Part shown: positions 1 through 10,999 of the stretch, in pieces
How the letters are laid out: every line of letters starts with the position of its first letter
How positions within the stretch are numbered: the stretch's first letter is position 1
From: Helicostylum pulchrum
Taxonomy: Eukaryota > Mucoromycota > Mucoromycetes > Mucorales > Mucoraceae
Direction: 5' to 3'
DNA length: 64,000 nucleotides
Assembly: GCA_025677825.1 (NCBI GenBank)
Contig: JAIXMO010000024.1
Location: 186,001-250,000 of the forward strand
Notes under the pieces: generated by a model
What the model was told of the DNA's origin: nothing
What the model saw: the letters and a program-made list of their open reading frames with translations, nothing else
The model's database searches: none
Position numbers and translations under genes: made by a program

Positions 1-678
1 TTCGTGCCGAATTACTTTGTCTAAAAAGCTATAGTCGAGCCAAGGTTTAAAATTAGCTGATATAGCATTTAGAAAAACTCAGAACCTGTTATAAAGAAAT
101 CATTTAGATACACAAATCTGGTCTTGACTCTAATCTTATAAATGGTACCACCTGACGACTCAAGACAAGTTCATCTGTTCCCGCTTCGTTGATGACAACG
201 GATCAACTGTGATATTTCAAGCCAGACTTTCTGGTAAATACCGAATCTCAAAAACCCACCGAGAAAAAAGCTTACCTAACGCAATAATCTCCTAAACTTT
301 TGCCGAGATGTATCACTTTTGACCAACGTTTATTACGCATCCAAAGGAGAGAAGTTTGCTTTTGAAACTGCTGAGATCTTCTAGTAATTTAAAATGCCCC
401 CACACTATCCATCATTATCATTCTTTTACGCGTTGGGTAATAAACAAAAATCGTCTTAATAACTTGATAGCCACGCGTTTCTTACGGATGAATAGCATCT
501 TGTCAAGCTACCATTGGCCAAGACGGAAGCTACGGGACAGCCGATTTGTAAACTAAAATCTTGGCATTTTATGCAAATTTTTTTTATTCTCCACGTAAAA
601 CAAATTGCATAAAAAAAAAATCTTTAACAGAGTATATTTATTTTCGAATAATAAAATAATAGTGGTATTTAAAACGCT
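1..678. other. Gene-free left edge
   Basis: I see no convincing gene here. Short open frames (for example 356-556 on the + strand) lack recognisable domains and splice context. The last ~130 bases are A/T-rich and probably hold the 3' end of the C2-domain gene transcript, which is transcribed leftward. Confidence 0.5.
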
Positions 679-2254
679 TTACTTCCAGTCACTATCTCTC
701 TTCTTGTGGTGCTTATCCTTCTTTCCCTTACGTTCATCGTCAGAGGAATCAGAATCGGAATCAGATGAAGAGGAATCGGAACCATTCTTTTTATGCTTCT
801 TATCCTTCTTATCTTTCTTTTCCTTCTTGTGTTCCTTCTTTTCAGACTTCTTATCATCGTGCTTCTTTTCAGACTTCTTTTCACACTTCTTATCTTCCTT
901 CTTTTCAGCAGAGAAATGTTGTTGTTGTTGAGGAGGAGTAGGGTAGTGTGTTTGTTCTTGAGCCTTATGTTGAGTTTGTTGTTGTTGTTGTTGTTGTTGT
1001 TGACCTTGTTGTTGACCTTGTTGGTTCTCAATCTTGTAAGGAGAATTACCTTGAGGTTGGCTAGGCTTTTGTTGTTGTTGTTGTTGATTAAGTCTTTCCT
1101 CTTCTTCATTCTTATCATCATAACGATCCTTAAGTTCATGAGCTCCCCAAGCAGTAAGACCAATAGCTGCAGCACCAGCCAAGACACCACCACCATATTT
1201 CTATAAGAAGGGGACGTGTTACAAGGGGTTATATATAAATAAACATTTTTTTCTCTTACCATCCAAGAGGGAATAGCACCCTTCTCCTTGGCTTCCTCAA
1301 ACTCATTCTTGTCCAAGTTTTCAATTTTCTTTCCACCGACTAAACCACCAGCGGGCATACCAGCACCGGGCATACCAGAGCCAGGCATACCAGAACCGGG
1401 CATACCGCCACTTTTCTCGGGATATGAAACAGCAGCTTGAGGAGTGAAAGGAGGTGGGTTTCCGGAACCGTAGTTGGAAGGAATAGGGTTAGCAGGACCT
1501 AAAGAAGAGTAAGAGCTGGAACGACTATCGGATTGACCGTGAGCAGTGGTTTGAGAGTGAGTAGTAGTTTGAGAATAAGAAACGTGTTCACCACCAGTCA
1601 AGTTCATACCACCGAATGAGGAGCTGACGGAACTAACTGAGTTGGTACCCTAAAAATAGCTTTATTAGCAAAAAAAAAAAGTGTGCTTTTTTAATATGCA
1701 GTAAAAAAAAACTTACAGAGAAAGAAAGATCCAACTTGACTTCTCCCATAGCTTGTCCAGAAGAAGAATGTAATTGAACCCACTTGGATTCAGTACCTTG
1801 TTGGTAAACTGAGTTCAAGGGAACCTTGGTAGTAGCAATAATACCACCGTTAGAAGGGTTCTCGTTGACCAACTCGACATGTAAGAAATTGTTACCCTCT
1901 GTAACATTACTATAAATATACCCACGTAAGATACTTCGGTAGATCTCTTTTTTTTTTATATATTTATTTACTTACCAGCTTAAACAGTTCTTCCAAGAAG
2001 GTTCGGAACCACTCTCGGTGTGAGTTCTATGCTTTTCGGTTTCTTGAACGTAACATCCAACAAAGAGACGAGCATCTATTTTAAACGAAACGTATAAGAA
2101 AAAAGATAGGAGCTAAAGAAGAATATATGTATTTACCATTTGAAGTAGGGACACCACGAACAGTAACTATTTTTATTACATGTTAGTATAACGTGTTTTA
2201 TTTAAAAAAAGTTAAAAACTTACCAGGAGTAACGTTTAACTTTCCAACAGCCAT
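679..2254 (-). CDS. C2-domain protein with Gly-rich, Gln-rich and Lys/Ser/Asp-rich tail
   Basis: Start ATG at 2254-2252, opening MAVGKLNVTPG. Six exons joined by five short introns (exon 1 is 2254-2224, exon 2 2166-2137) give one continuous frame. Residues ~1-115 look like a C2 domain: the stretches VTVRGVP, DARLFVGCYV, EPSWKNC and NNFLHVELVNEN fit the beta-sandwich pattern of lipid-binding or protein-interaction C2 modules. A linker with repeated MPGSG units and an IPSW motif follows, then a Gly/Ala helix (GGGVLAGAAAIGLTAWGAHE) like a glycine zipper, a poly-Gln tract, Lys/Glu repeats and a Ser/Asp-rich acidic tail. Fungal C2 proteins of this layout are poorly characterised; membrane-associated binding is an inference. 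No lesion seen. Confidence 0.8.
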
Positions 2255-4447
2255 TTTTTTAAAAAAAATATATAATATTTATAAAAAGAAGAAGAAAAAA
2301 GAAGAAAAGACAACAAATAAAAAAAAGTAATTTATAGTAAAAGAGCATTGTGTGGGTAAAGGGCTTAGCTTACGAACTAATCGGGAAAGGAAAATGGTTT
2401 TGTACCCCCATCAAAGTTATTAAAAAGCGCCAAGAAGGTATAAAAAACCCGCCGTTCTGTGGCAAGAAAAAGTTTAAAAGAAGTCGGAAAATTCCCTTTT
2501 TTAAAACATGCTCCATTTCGACTTCTTTGTGCATGAAAAAAGAGACCCTCGAACCTACTACGTATTATAAAAGACTATACCCAAAAACAGCGCGGAAAAT
2601 GAATTTTTAAAAAAACTATATGCAATATACGACGCTGTAAATGAACATATTAATTGGATATATTATGATTCCGATAATGTTTTTTTTTAATAAAAAAGTG
2701 TGATATACCCCCAATGCAGAAAGTATCTTAAGGGTACTGATAAATAAATACTTTCTTTTTATAAACTTTGTTTATATTAGAATTTTCGGTTGGGAAACTA
2801 TATATTTAGCAGAATCCTCTACACACACGTATAGTAGGATACCTCTCAAACAAACGAACCGAGGACTCCACGTCCTATCCCGAGAAAACCAAAAGGTCTT
2901 CTTTGCTATGTACTGCTTTTACTTGTTTGCTCTCTCTCGTGACTAAGATCTACACTTGTTACAATTGTGGCCCGATAGAACACGGGGAAAAAGAGTTATT
3001 TGGGTGAAAGCCGACACTGAACTTTTTTAAGGTCTCTCTTTAACATTTTGTATTTAAAAAAAAAGGGGAGGGGGAGATATGGCATACTTTTATTAACCTC
3101 TATATGAGTTATTTACAAAAAAAAAAAAGTGTTTATTTATAAAAATATTGTTTATGCAAAATAAAAAACAACGTCTGTGTACCATTACGGGGTCCCACTT
3201 TTTAATAGGATCTTGCCAAAAAAAGTCAAAGTGCACATACACCTTTTAATTTTTTATTTTTTTTTGTATGGGAACCGAAATTCCGTTTTTATTTAAAGTA
3301 GCAATGAGGGGAATAAAAGACTGGGTATAATATTTACAAAGAAAAGGGGATAGGAGGAAAGAAAGAAAAAAAAATCGTCAAACGAACTTCTATCACTTTT
3401 ACTATTTGTTGTCGAGTTCCATTTCTGAATTGTGTTGATTGGGAACCCTACTATGATTCCAACGTCAATAGAGCAACAACAAGATTTGAAACACGACCAA
3501 GATCATTTTCATCGACAGGGATATAGCAAGTAAAGAACTCATACAATCTATAAATCGTTGTGTACTTCAAATCCATTATTGAAAGTCGACTCTAGTACTT
3601 TGAACCAACATTCCCAATACTTGATCACCTAAATCATCTTTATACAAATCATCTAGGGCGTCACGAAACTTTTAACAGATTTGGTTTCGTTCACGATTGT
3701 ATTCTTTTTCAATACGTTACAAAAAACCGAAACATAATAATCTGCCTTTTTCTGAAGAAGACACTTGTCAGATTTCTTTCTACCTTTTTTGCTACTTTGT
3801 AGAGACAAAGATCTATAATTAGTATTTAGGTTAATGTGAATACTGATAATACATAAAACAATGCTCTAGTTACTTACACATGTGCCTGAGGTTTAACTTT
3901 TACAAAGTCATGTTTTCACCACGTTCAGTGTATATTAAAATAAAGTAAAAAAAAAGACTGATGGACAGGGGATACACTTTTCTACAAGAATGTGTACATT
4001 TGACTTAGGTTTACACCTACCGTGGTGGATAAAACGTGTAAATTTTATGTCCAAATTTGGCTTTTACCCCCTTTTACATATACCGCGGTAGGTGCTCTTA
4101 CACTGGCTTTCTTATCCGTAGTATCATTACGTTTCGACGAGTTTGTAGTAGCTATATGTAAGGTATTAATAAATTTTTTTTATTTTTTTTATTTTTACAA
4201 CAATCAACGCAATACCTAACTCATTTACAAGTGCCTGATTAATAATTTGAGTAGACTTTTCACCAATGTTATTAAATTGATTTGTAATAATTCCGCAGTT
4301 AGAGATTTTGTTGTCGGCGGGTGGGATACTGGGCTGTGGATAATTTAGCTTTTGTTGTATAAATCAGAATTTTGTCAAAGATACTTACTTTGGTTTCAGT
4401 TTTTTTGTCCTTTAAAAAGGTGGGGAATTTCTTGGCGCACATTCTAT
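2255..4447. other. Long gene-poor intergenic region
   Basis: About 2.2 kb between the C2 gene and the hairpin element. It is AT-rich with many homopolymer runs. I find no frame with recognisable domains or a splice-supported gene; open frames at 2350-2610 and 4022-4219 look fortuitous. The first ~60 bases are the 5' UTR/promoter of the C2 gene. Confidence 0.5.
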
Positions 4448-4555
4448 TTAGGCAAACGGGGGCGACAAAAATTCCCCGTTTGCCTAACTAAAAAAAAGGT
4501 AATTACCACCCATTTATGGTTACAAAAATGGGGGATTTTTGTCGCCCCCGTTTGC
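4448..4555. repeat. Three-armed inverted-repeat element
   Basis: Bases 4448-4461 (TTAGGCAAACGGGG) are perfectly complementary to 4474-4487, giving a 14-bp stem with a 12-nt loop. The larger arm 4453-4477 is also complementary to 4531-4555, with one A missing, so the left arm can pair with either partner. GC-rich arms in an AT-rich region suggest the remnant of a small inverted-repeat (MITE-like) element or a structured terminus. No coding content. Confidence 0.65.
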
Positions 4556-4619
4556 TTGAGAAACACCTTATATGTCCAGAAAGAAAGCGTGAAATATTTC
4601 TTTTTACTTCCTTTATAAA

Positions 4620-4765
4620 GTGCCAAAAAAAGGTAGCCTGATATCTATACACTATCACAGTCGGGTGAACCACATTTGAACGTTTGTAACAAGCACTCTT
4701 TTACACGGCGGTTGCTTTAAGAAGAACAATATCATTTTGTACGGACATAAAGAAAATATGTGTGT
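4620..4765 (+). repeat. Dispersed repeat R2, copy 1
   Basis: Shares a block with 35590-35740 and 41770-41920 (both inverted relative to this copy) and partly with 62530-62600. Shared words include ACACGGCGGTTG, TTTTGTACGGACATAAAG and the region around GTAACAAGCACTCTTTTACA. Copies differ by scattered substitutions and small indels, so they are old. No coding capacity seen. Confidence 0.65.
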
Positions 4766-5539
4766 AAAAGAAAGAAAGGTGTTTTTTTTTTTAAAAAAAG
4801 AAAAACTTTTAGATTGATAAAATAGCGGAGGAAGATACGCGCGGACACCAGGTTTTTTTTTTGCGAGCACCACACTTTCTTTAAAATGAGAAAATACATT
4901 GTCAATCTACAAATAAAAAAGGTGCAGGATATTTTGGCTCTCACGTACCTATTCTTGCGTATTTGTTTTATATATCTTGTTCATTTATTTCCCTACATTA
5001 CCAATACTAAAATTTTGTAAAGTCCATCTTGTGTAAGAGGTCTTGCGTAGGAGGCCTTGTGTAAGAGGAGTTTAGGAAGTGGTCTTTAGAATAAAAAAGG
5101 AGGGCTGAAATTTATTTCATATTTATCATACTTACACTTTTTGTTTACATTTATTTTTAGGACCCCAAAAGAATGTTTTATTTCATATGTAGTGTGTATT
5201 TTCTTTTTAGAATGGAAATATCCTCGTTTTACGGAAGATTCGAATCACCTATTACTACATAATTTATGTGTACTAGAGGGAGTACACTCGAGTAGTAGGG
5301 TGTCATACTTTTTAAGAGCAAGTACTATCCATATTTCTCTTACTTGGTCTGGGAACCACAACAACGTTTGTTTTGGATTTCCACAGCTCGTGCTTGTTGC
5401 TTTGATGTACTGTAAAATTTACGAATTAATCGGGGAAAGGGTTCTTGTTGTAACTTTTACACGGTAATTGCGACACAGTATAGAAGCCAATTTTCAAAGA
5501 GTTACTGGAAAGAAACTTCTCTGCTTCTAAAACAAGCCT
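4766..5539. other. Gene-poor spacer
   Basis: No gene supported. An open + strand frame at 5141-5467 (108 codons) has no recognised motif. The words GTGTAAGAGG / GTAGGAGG recur near 5030-5065. The segment around 5418-5440 (ACGAATTAATCGGGG) resembles 2370-2390, possibly another degraded repeat. Confidence 0.4.
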
Positions 5540-5543
5540 ACCT

Positions 5544-5759
5544 TCAGTAATAATATTTTTTACGGCGTAACATCGTCTTTCTAGACTTTCTGTAACCACA
5601 GCCAACGTCAATTTCTACTGGCTTTATTACATTTACGTTTGGTAAAGTAAGATATTGTTCGTCAGTTTGATCAAGTTTAATATCATCGCTGTCATATCGA
5701 TTACATAAGTTCAAATGAAATTTATATCTCTCCATTGTGAAAGGCGCAGTTGCAGACAT
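5544..5759 (-). pseudogene. Companion fragment of the Hsp70-like locus (copy A side)
   Basis: A 71-codon open frame starting MSATAPFTMERYKFHLNLCN and containing PVEIDVGCGYR. A diverged relative lies at 62916-63130 (FKFHLELYNCYQ ... ADIDVGC), also on the - strand and also just downstream of an Hsp70-like gene (copy C). The shared IDVG word is reminiscent of the phosphate-1 loop of actin-fold ATPases, so this could be the leftover N-terminal exon of another Hsp70-like gene. That is inference; the fragment has no partner exons I can identify. It may be a short gene rather than a relic. Confidence 0.4.
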
Positions 5760-6059
5760 GTTTACAACGCCATTGTCCGTATTGCTATATGGACTGTGTT
5801 TTTAACTATATTTTATTTTTACCAACAAAAGAACTGTTGGTAAGAATAGTAATAAAATAAAAAGGCAATTGAAAAATATAAAATAAGTAGATTTGAAGTT
5901 CGAGTAAAATAGAAAAAAAAGAAATAAAAAATGTATTCTTATATTTATAGGTAGAATGAAAAAGTTAGTATTTCAAAATAAGCACTAGAGATCACAAGAG
6001 AGAGAACCAAAATATACCAAAACTAAGTCACCATAAAACAGTACTCGAAAAACTGAACT

Positions 6060-6240
6060 TTGTTGCTCCAACTTATTTCATGCAACAAGTCCACTTTTTT
6101 TAAAAATAATATTCCGCTTTTTGCTGAACTTGTAAGTAGAACGTATATCAAGAGTCCTCCAAAAAAAAGTTCATATGTAATTAGATAATACTGAGCAGAA
6201 TTTATTTAAAGATGAAAAGTAATGTTTGCTAAAAAAAAGT
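6060..6240. repeat. Duplicated 3' flank of Hsp70-like copy A
   Basis: This stretch just downstream of copy A matches 63515-63705, just downstream of copy C, almost word for word (AAGAGTCCTCCAAAAAAAA, AATTAGATAA, CCTAGCGAAGGCTTATTATG). It shows that the duplication unit includes the 3' flank as well as the coding region. Similar words (TCCAACTTGTTTCATACAAG near 38450) recur elsewhere. Confidence 0.7.
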
Positions 6241-6269
6241 ACCTAGCGAAGGCTTATTATGTTATAGTT

Positions 6270-9200
6270 TTAAAATCTAGAAAGGGTCAATGGTTCGCCT
6301 GTTTCAATTACACGCGCTAATTTTTCATCTCTGGTATCCGCGCCGACTAATTTGACAAAAAACTGGAGAGAGGAAGTATAAGATACGTATCTTACGGAAA
6401 CAATCGCAGGTACGTCCACATTCTCCTTGTCAAAAAGATCTTCAAAGTATACAGTCTTAATATCGACACCTTGGCAAATGTTATCAACGAAGGAAAGCGT
6501 TTCATTATCATTTAAATAATTCATCGTTTTACATCTGAATATCCCTAAAGTATGAAAATCAGCGTTAGCTATGCATTAACATGTCATTATTCTGGAATAT
6601 TATTACCTGCACTAAAACGATAAAACTTACTATCCTCTTGGTTCCGCAAATAAAATTGTCTGTTTGATCGAACATTACTTATTAATTCCTCTTTATTTAA
6701 AAAGGGGAAGCCAATATTGAAGCCGCATTTAATAGTTTCCGTATCTGTTATTTTGGATTTATATAGAGGACATCCCCCTAACTGTTGAAGTTGAACTATA
6801 GAAAGAGCATAATTTTCACTGCATACTTGCTGTAAGGCACCGATTTCGAAATCTTTGTAGCAGAATGGTTGTTGTGAGATAACTGGCTGTAAGAGTTGGC
6901 TAAATAACTCTGGTACAAGCAGACAGGATGTGTCAATCCCTAACTCTAAATTAAAATCGTCGGCTTCCTCTTCTAGTATTTTTGAAAATGCGTACTGTAA
7001 TTGCGGATTACTGCTGAAGCGTATAAAGCTAAACATATAATCTATATTTATATAGTTTCCAAAAAGTTCCTTATTCAACAAAGAGGCAGATAGAGTACAG
7101 GCAATATCTTGTAAAACTGGAGTAAAAGAGACGTCTATAATATCAGCGGTTGTCAAACGTACTTTACAGTTACAAGAACTATTTAACTTTACAGCATGTG
7201 TGTCGGCTGTGTTTTGCGTGCCAAGATTGTTTTGAAGCACCTATATATTTGAGAATTTAACTGTCAGTAAAAAAAAAATGTATTATATTTTTTTACAACT
7301 CTTACATTGTCTGAAATGTGACTCTTAAGATTAGTAAAGAGTTCTGTTTTGGTCTTTGATGAGAATGGGTCTAATATTTTGTTATCATCGCTCGTAATGT
7401 GCATTTCGCATAGTTCAATTAAACTACTATCTTGTATGAGGTTTTTCCACATACTCGTGCACAGAGAATCGTATATATTTGGAATGTCTAGTATTTCATC
7501 TTGTACAATGATTGATTCCTGCTCCTCTTCCTCTGAACTGGGAGCGGTTACCACTTGATGTAGTGACAACTGTACATAATCTTCATGTAACTGGCATACT
7601 AAAAAATAAGACTTGAGTGATAATTCTGGTTTCAAAGACTTTTGAATAGCGGGCAAAATCCTTTCTCCTTGAGTAGTGATTCGTAGTTTTTTAGAATCAT
7701 CGTCCTTTGGTACTAATCCACTTGCAAATATGATATCTTGAAGGCTGTTTTTGGTACCTATAATACTGTTTAATAACATTGCTTCAATAGAAATAGCGTA
7801 CCCAATTTTCATATCCGTATGGTCAGATATCAAGCGATCCGGTAACTTGTTCAATATCTCTTCTTTTATATAGATCATGTACATCAATACAAATGCGTTG
7901 ATATACTTCGGCTTGTAGGTTGATATTAATGCTTCTCCGTTAGAAAGCTCCTTGGTCAATATAGCTTTCATTTCAAATAATAGATCCTTTTTTATAGAAA
8001 CACCGTCATCAGCAGTAAAATCAGCCAAGTCACCTAGCAAGTATTTCTCAGCAAATGGAATGAATCTGAACAAAGATTAATACGTACTATTCATACCATT
8101 GTATTATGTCACTACTAGACTTACTGCTCTTTCACATTTAATGTTATTGTATTTGAAAATGTATAGAAACGTCCCAAAGGAGGCAAACTATAGTTAGGTT
8201 AGCTTTTGCGCAGTAAAAAAAAGATAATGTAAATACGTTACTACTTGTCTGCTATGAGATCATCGTGGTCTAATATCTGCTGGGTCAATCCGTCTTCGTT
8301 TAAAAATGAGTACGTTAATAAGATAGACCTGAGTGATATATCTATTCATATAAATGTTAGTTAATGCTACATAATTCACGGTAGTTATATATACCCAAGT
8401 TGACGATAACATCTGGTTTGGAGTTTAGAAACACGGATGAAGAGGTAGTTGAATCTTTTGATTGCATTATATGCGGCTTACAGTACATATCTGAATGTTG
8501 AATGGCTCCAAAGATACCAAAACCGGCGCCTTTTAAGAGAAATGATGGCTTAATATCACTTTCCCTTGGAGTTATGGATGTAGCAATATAATTTAAAGAG
8601 CGTCTACTATACTCCAATATATACTCTAGCCATGTTAGGGTCACACTTTCAGACTGGTTGAGCCCATAAGTGTATTTATCCGTAACTAACAAAAATCTGT
8701 AACTCTTTGTAGAATTATTCGAAATTATACCTTTTAAGTTGCTAAAGAGAAATGAACTGATTTCAGCGCATACACTTAAAGGAGATAGTGATGTTATAAA
8801 TTGTTTCTGGTTTTCAGTCAGCATCCATCTCTTTTGAAATATTATCCAAGCTTCTGTTTCCGTGCCTTTTTCCATTTTCTCTTCATCCTAGTTATTAAGA
8901 TAAACTGTTAAAAATTGTGATGGTTACATCAAGTTATACGTACCAATGGAGGTAAAGGCTGACGATTCATTTGGTCCATTATGTCTTTGATGATCTGATC
9001 TTCATCAAAAGGAACAGGTTTGCTTTTTAAAAATCTTATTAACGGGTTTCGAGCTCGATCGTCGTCTGTAGCCACGTAAAATAAATTGGTCCTTAAAAAT
9101 TCTGCTATACGGTCGTCAATATCATCCGCGATAACAGAGACTGAGCTTGATTTCATAACTTTTGGAAATAATGTTGCATTTGGAAAGTTGTGTAGAGTGT

Positions 9201-9974
9201 TTGTAGTTTGAATCAAATCAAATTTTATGTCGACTTTTCCCTCATCAGGGGTAATTCTGCACAAAATTGTTTTTTCTCCTCTCTTGAAAGAGTAATTGTA
9301 AAACATGGATTCAATATCCGAGAAAAATAAAAGTCTATCTTGGTGATCTTCATTTGATATCAAACCTGATTTAACAAAAATTGGTCGAATAATATCATCT
9401 CTAATTTCCTCTTCCCATTCAGAAGGTACAATAAACGCATAGTGAAATAAATCTAGGCTTTCTGTTTTTAAGTTCGTTCGTTTAATGGTATATTCTATTG
9501 CAAGTGGTAAATAATCAGAAACTGCCTTTATCAAAAATGTATCCTCTTCGTCCCTCGGTGCATTGTCCTTTTTAAACAAGGCGTACAACTTATCGCGAAA
9601 ATTCGTAATCACTATGGTATCTTCGTCTTCTTTATCACGGTTGCAATCAATATCTCTAACTTTTCTTGTTTGCTTATCGTAGGAGATAGAAGAACCGAGT
9701 CTATAGATTGATGGATATGTATATGTTACGTCTAGCTATGTCGTTTTTAACTTGCTATATACTTACTCTACTCCATCAACGACAAAATAATTAAAATGTC
9801 TGTTGGAAGTAGAAAAAATACTCGTTGTGACATGGGGTTTTCCAATATCTAAGCAAAAAAAATAAAAAATAAAAAAAAAACATAATAAATATATAGTTAT
9901 TTATTGTACAGGTATTTACGCATAGTCACGCAATGGGTGTATCGATGAAGGTCATGTGCCCCTTCCATATTCAT
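6270..9974 (-). CDS. Degenerate Hsp70/HSPA12-like actin-fold protein, copy A
   Basis: Multi-exon gene. Exon 1 (9974-9920; ATG at 9974 or 9968) and exon 2 (9848-9767) splice in frame, then main exons cover roughly 9690-8945, 8890-8392, 8345-8240, 8195-8125, 8058-7310, 7240-6612 and 6550-6270, all phase-compatible. The order of motifs follows the Hsp70 superfamily: a phosphate-1-like loop (HCVTMHIGKPHVTTSIFS), GSSISYDKQ, then FHYAFIVPSEWEEEIRDD, KSGLISNEDHQDRLLF, a phosphate-2-like TILCRITPDEGKVDIKFDLI and FLLKGAGFG. A second similar pattern follows (IGYAISIEAM, ASGLVPKDD, LRITTQGE). Typical catalytic residues are missing: His stands where Asp is usual in phosphate-1, and the GGGT of phosphate-2 is absent. 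It is therefore probably a non-ATPase relative. No internal stop seen. Paralogues: 58391-62041 and 63717-64000. Confidence 0.72.
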
Positions 9975-10352
9975 ATACGTTTTCTTAACGTTTATTTAAA
10001 CTGAAAAAGAGAAAGTGAAAAGCTAAGAAAATAAACTTTTTCTCCTCATAAATAGTAGAAACAAACCAGTGCCACTTGTGTTACAAACCGTCTAAAGTCG
10101 GGAATCATCCGAAGTACAAACAAGAGCCCTCGTTTAAATGTATATGGAAGACTCTGCCAATAAACAAAACACCTTCCATTTTTTTTCGTGGCGATAATAT
10201 TAAATGTAAATATGCATACGATATAAATTTAAGTAGACAGAGAGAATCTCACACTCCATAGGAGTAAGTAGTAGTGCTTAATTAGGTAGCCTTGTCGTAC
10301 ACTATTTCCAGAATAAGATTGGACACTCACATGAAAAGGAAGAGGGATATAA
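9975..10352. promoter_or_regulatory. Upstream region of Hsp70-like copy A
   Basis: No gene seen; the open frame at 10076-10261 has no support. The first ~60 bases (CGTTTATTTAAACTGAAAAAGAGAAAGTGAAA) partly match the region just upstream of copy B (around 62052-62090), so the core promoter/5' UTR was duplicated with the gene. Confidence 0.45.
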
Positions 10353-10500
10353 TACAGCATCAAATCGAACATTTTTTGAACTCACTGGTACATTTTTTGA
10401 ACTCACTGGTACATTTTTTGAACTTAATTTGGAACACTTTCCAAACTTAAATTATAATACATCGTGAACATAAGTTCGATTTGAGAGTGGATGCACTGTA
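10353..10500. mobile_element. Short Tc1/mariner-like MITE
   Basis: The right end, read inward on the - strand, is TACAGTGCATCCACTCTCAA followed by ATCGAAC; the left end is TACAGCATCAAATCGAAC, which looks like the same terminus with an internal deletion. TA dinucleotides at both tips fit Tc1/mariner-type target sites. Inside are near-tandem copies of TTTTTTGAACTCACTGGTAC. A second end of the same type begins at 50883. No coding content. Confidence 0.6.
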
Positions 10501-10544
10501 TCTACACCATTAATTACATTGGATCTACGCTTGGTTGGAACTTA

Positions 10545-10650
10545 GAAGTTTTATATTTCCTGGTACATGAAAAATGTTTAGCTGAAAAATGATGGTTAAT
10601 ACTTGTTCATTTCGCGTTTGGGGTGTTACTTGATAAATTCTCGCTCCATG
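10545..10650 (-). repeat. Dispersed repeat R3, copy 1
   Basis: Read on the - strand this matches 45125-45235 on the + strand over about 100 bases (GAACAAGTATTAACCA, CATGTACCAGGAAATATAAA). A shorter piece of the same repeat occurs at 10950-10990. At 45.1 kb it lies immediately upstream of the micro-gene, and here it lies ~220 bp upstream of a related micro-exon, so it may be part of that module's promoter. Confidence 0.6.
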
Positions 10651-10867
10651 ATTCAAGTTCATTTTATTCGCATGAAAAAGAGTCAAGTTGGGACAGCAAG
10701 TACACATACGTACAATAAAAACGATTAACTAACGTATATACAAATACAAGTATCATCGGGCTAATGGCAGTATAATTACGCCATGATCAAATGTCCCCCT
10801 CTTCCTATTTTATCATCCTTTTTTATCACATATTAAAAGCCTGTCTTTTCGCATTTTCCTTTTAAAT

Positions 10868-10919
10868 ATGTTTATACTAGCTGGTACTGTTATTCTTAGA
10901 GCTCTGACCATCCGTAAAG
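10868..10919 (+). pseudogene. Micro-exon, copy 1 (orphan first exon)
   Basis: A 52-base ATG-started segment encoding MFILAGTVILRALTIRK, followed directly by a consensus-like donor GTAAGC. It is related to 23136-23187 and 45049-44998 in protein, splice donor and upstream context (AAAAGCCTGTCTTTT and similar ~30-40 bases before ATG). No second exon is visible here, so it is probably a detached first exon. Confidence 0.45.
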
Positions 10920-10999
10920 GTAAGCCAAAAGTAACTTGAAAAGTTATTTTTTCAGCTAAACATTTTCATGTACCAGGAAATATAAACCTTCCAAATTTA

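Noticed and set aside
605..1206. Long + strand frames (605-931, 793-1206) rich in Phe/Leu/Ser
   Set aside because: They are antisense shadows of the low-complexity tail of the C2-domain gene.
5230..5255. Possible tRNA B-box (GATTCGAATCACC)
   Set aside because: No matching A-box or cloverleaf stems in the surrounding sequence; no tRNA gene could be supported anywhere in the window.
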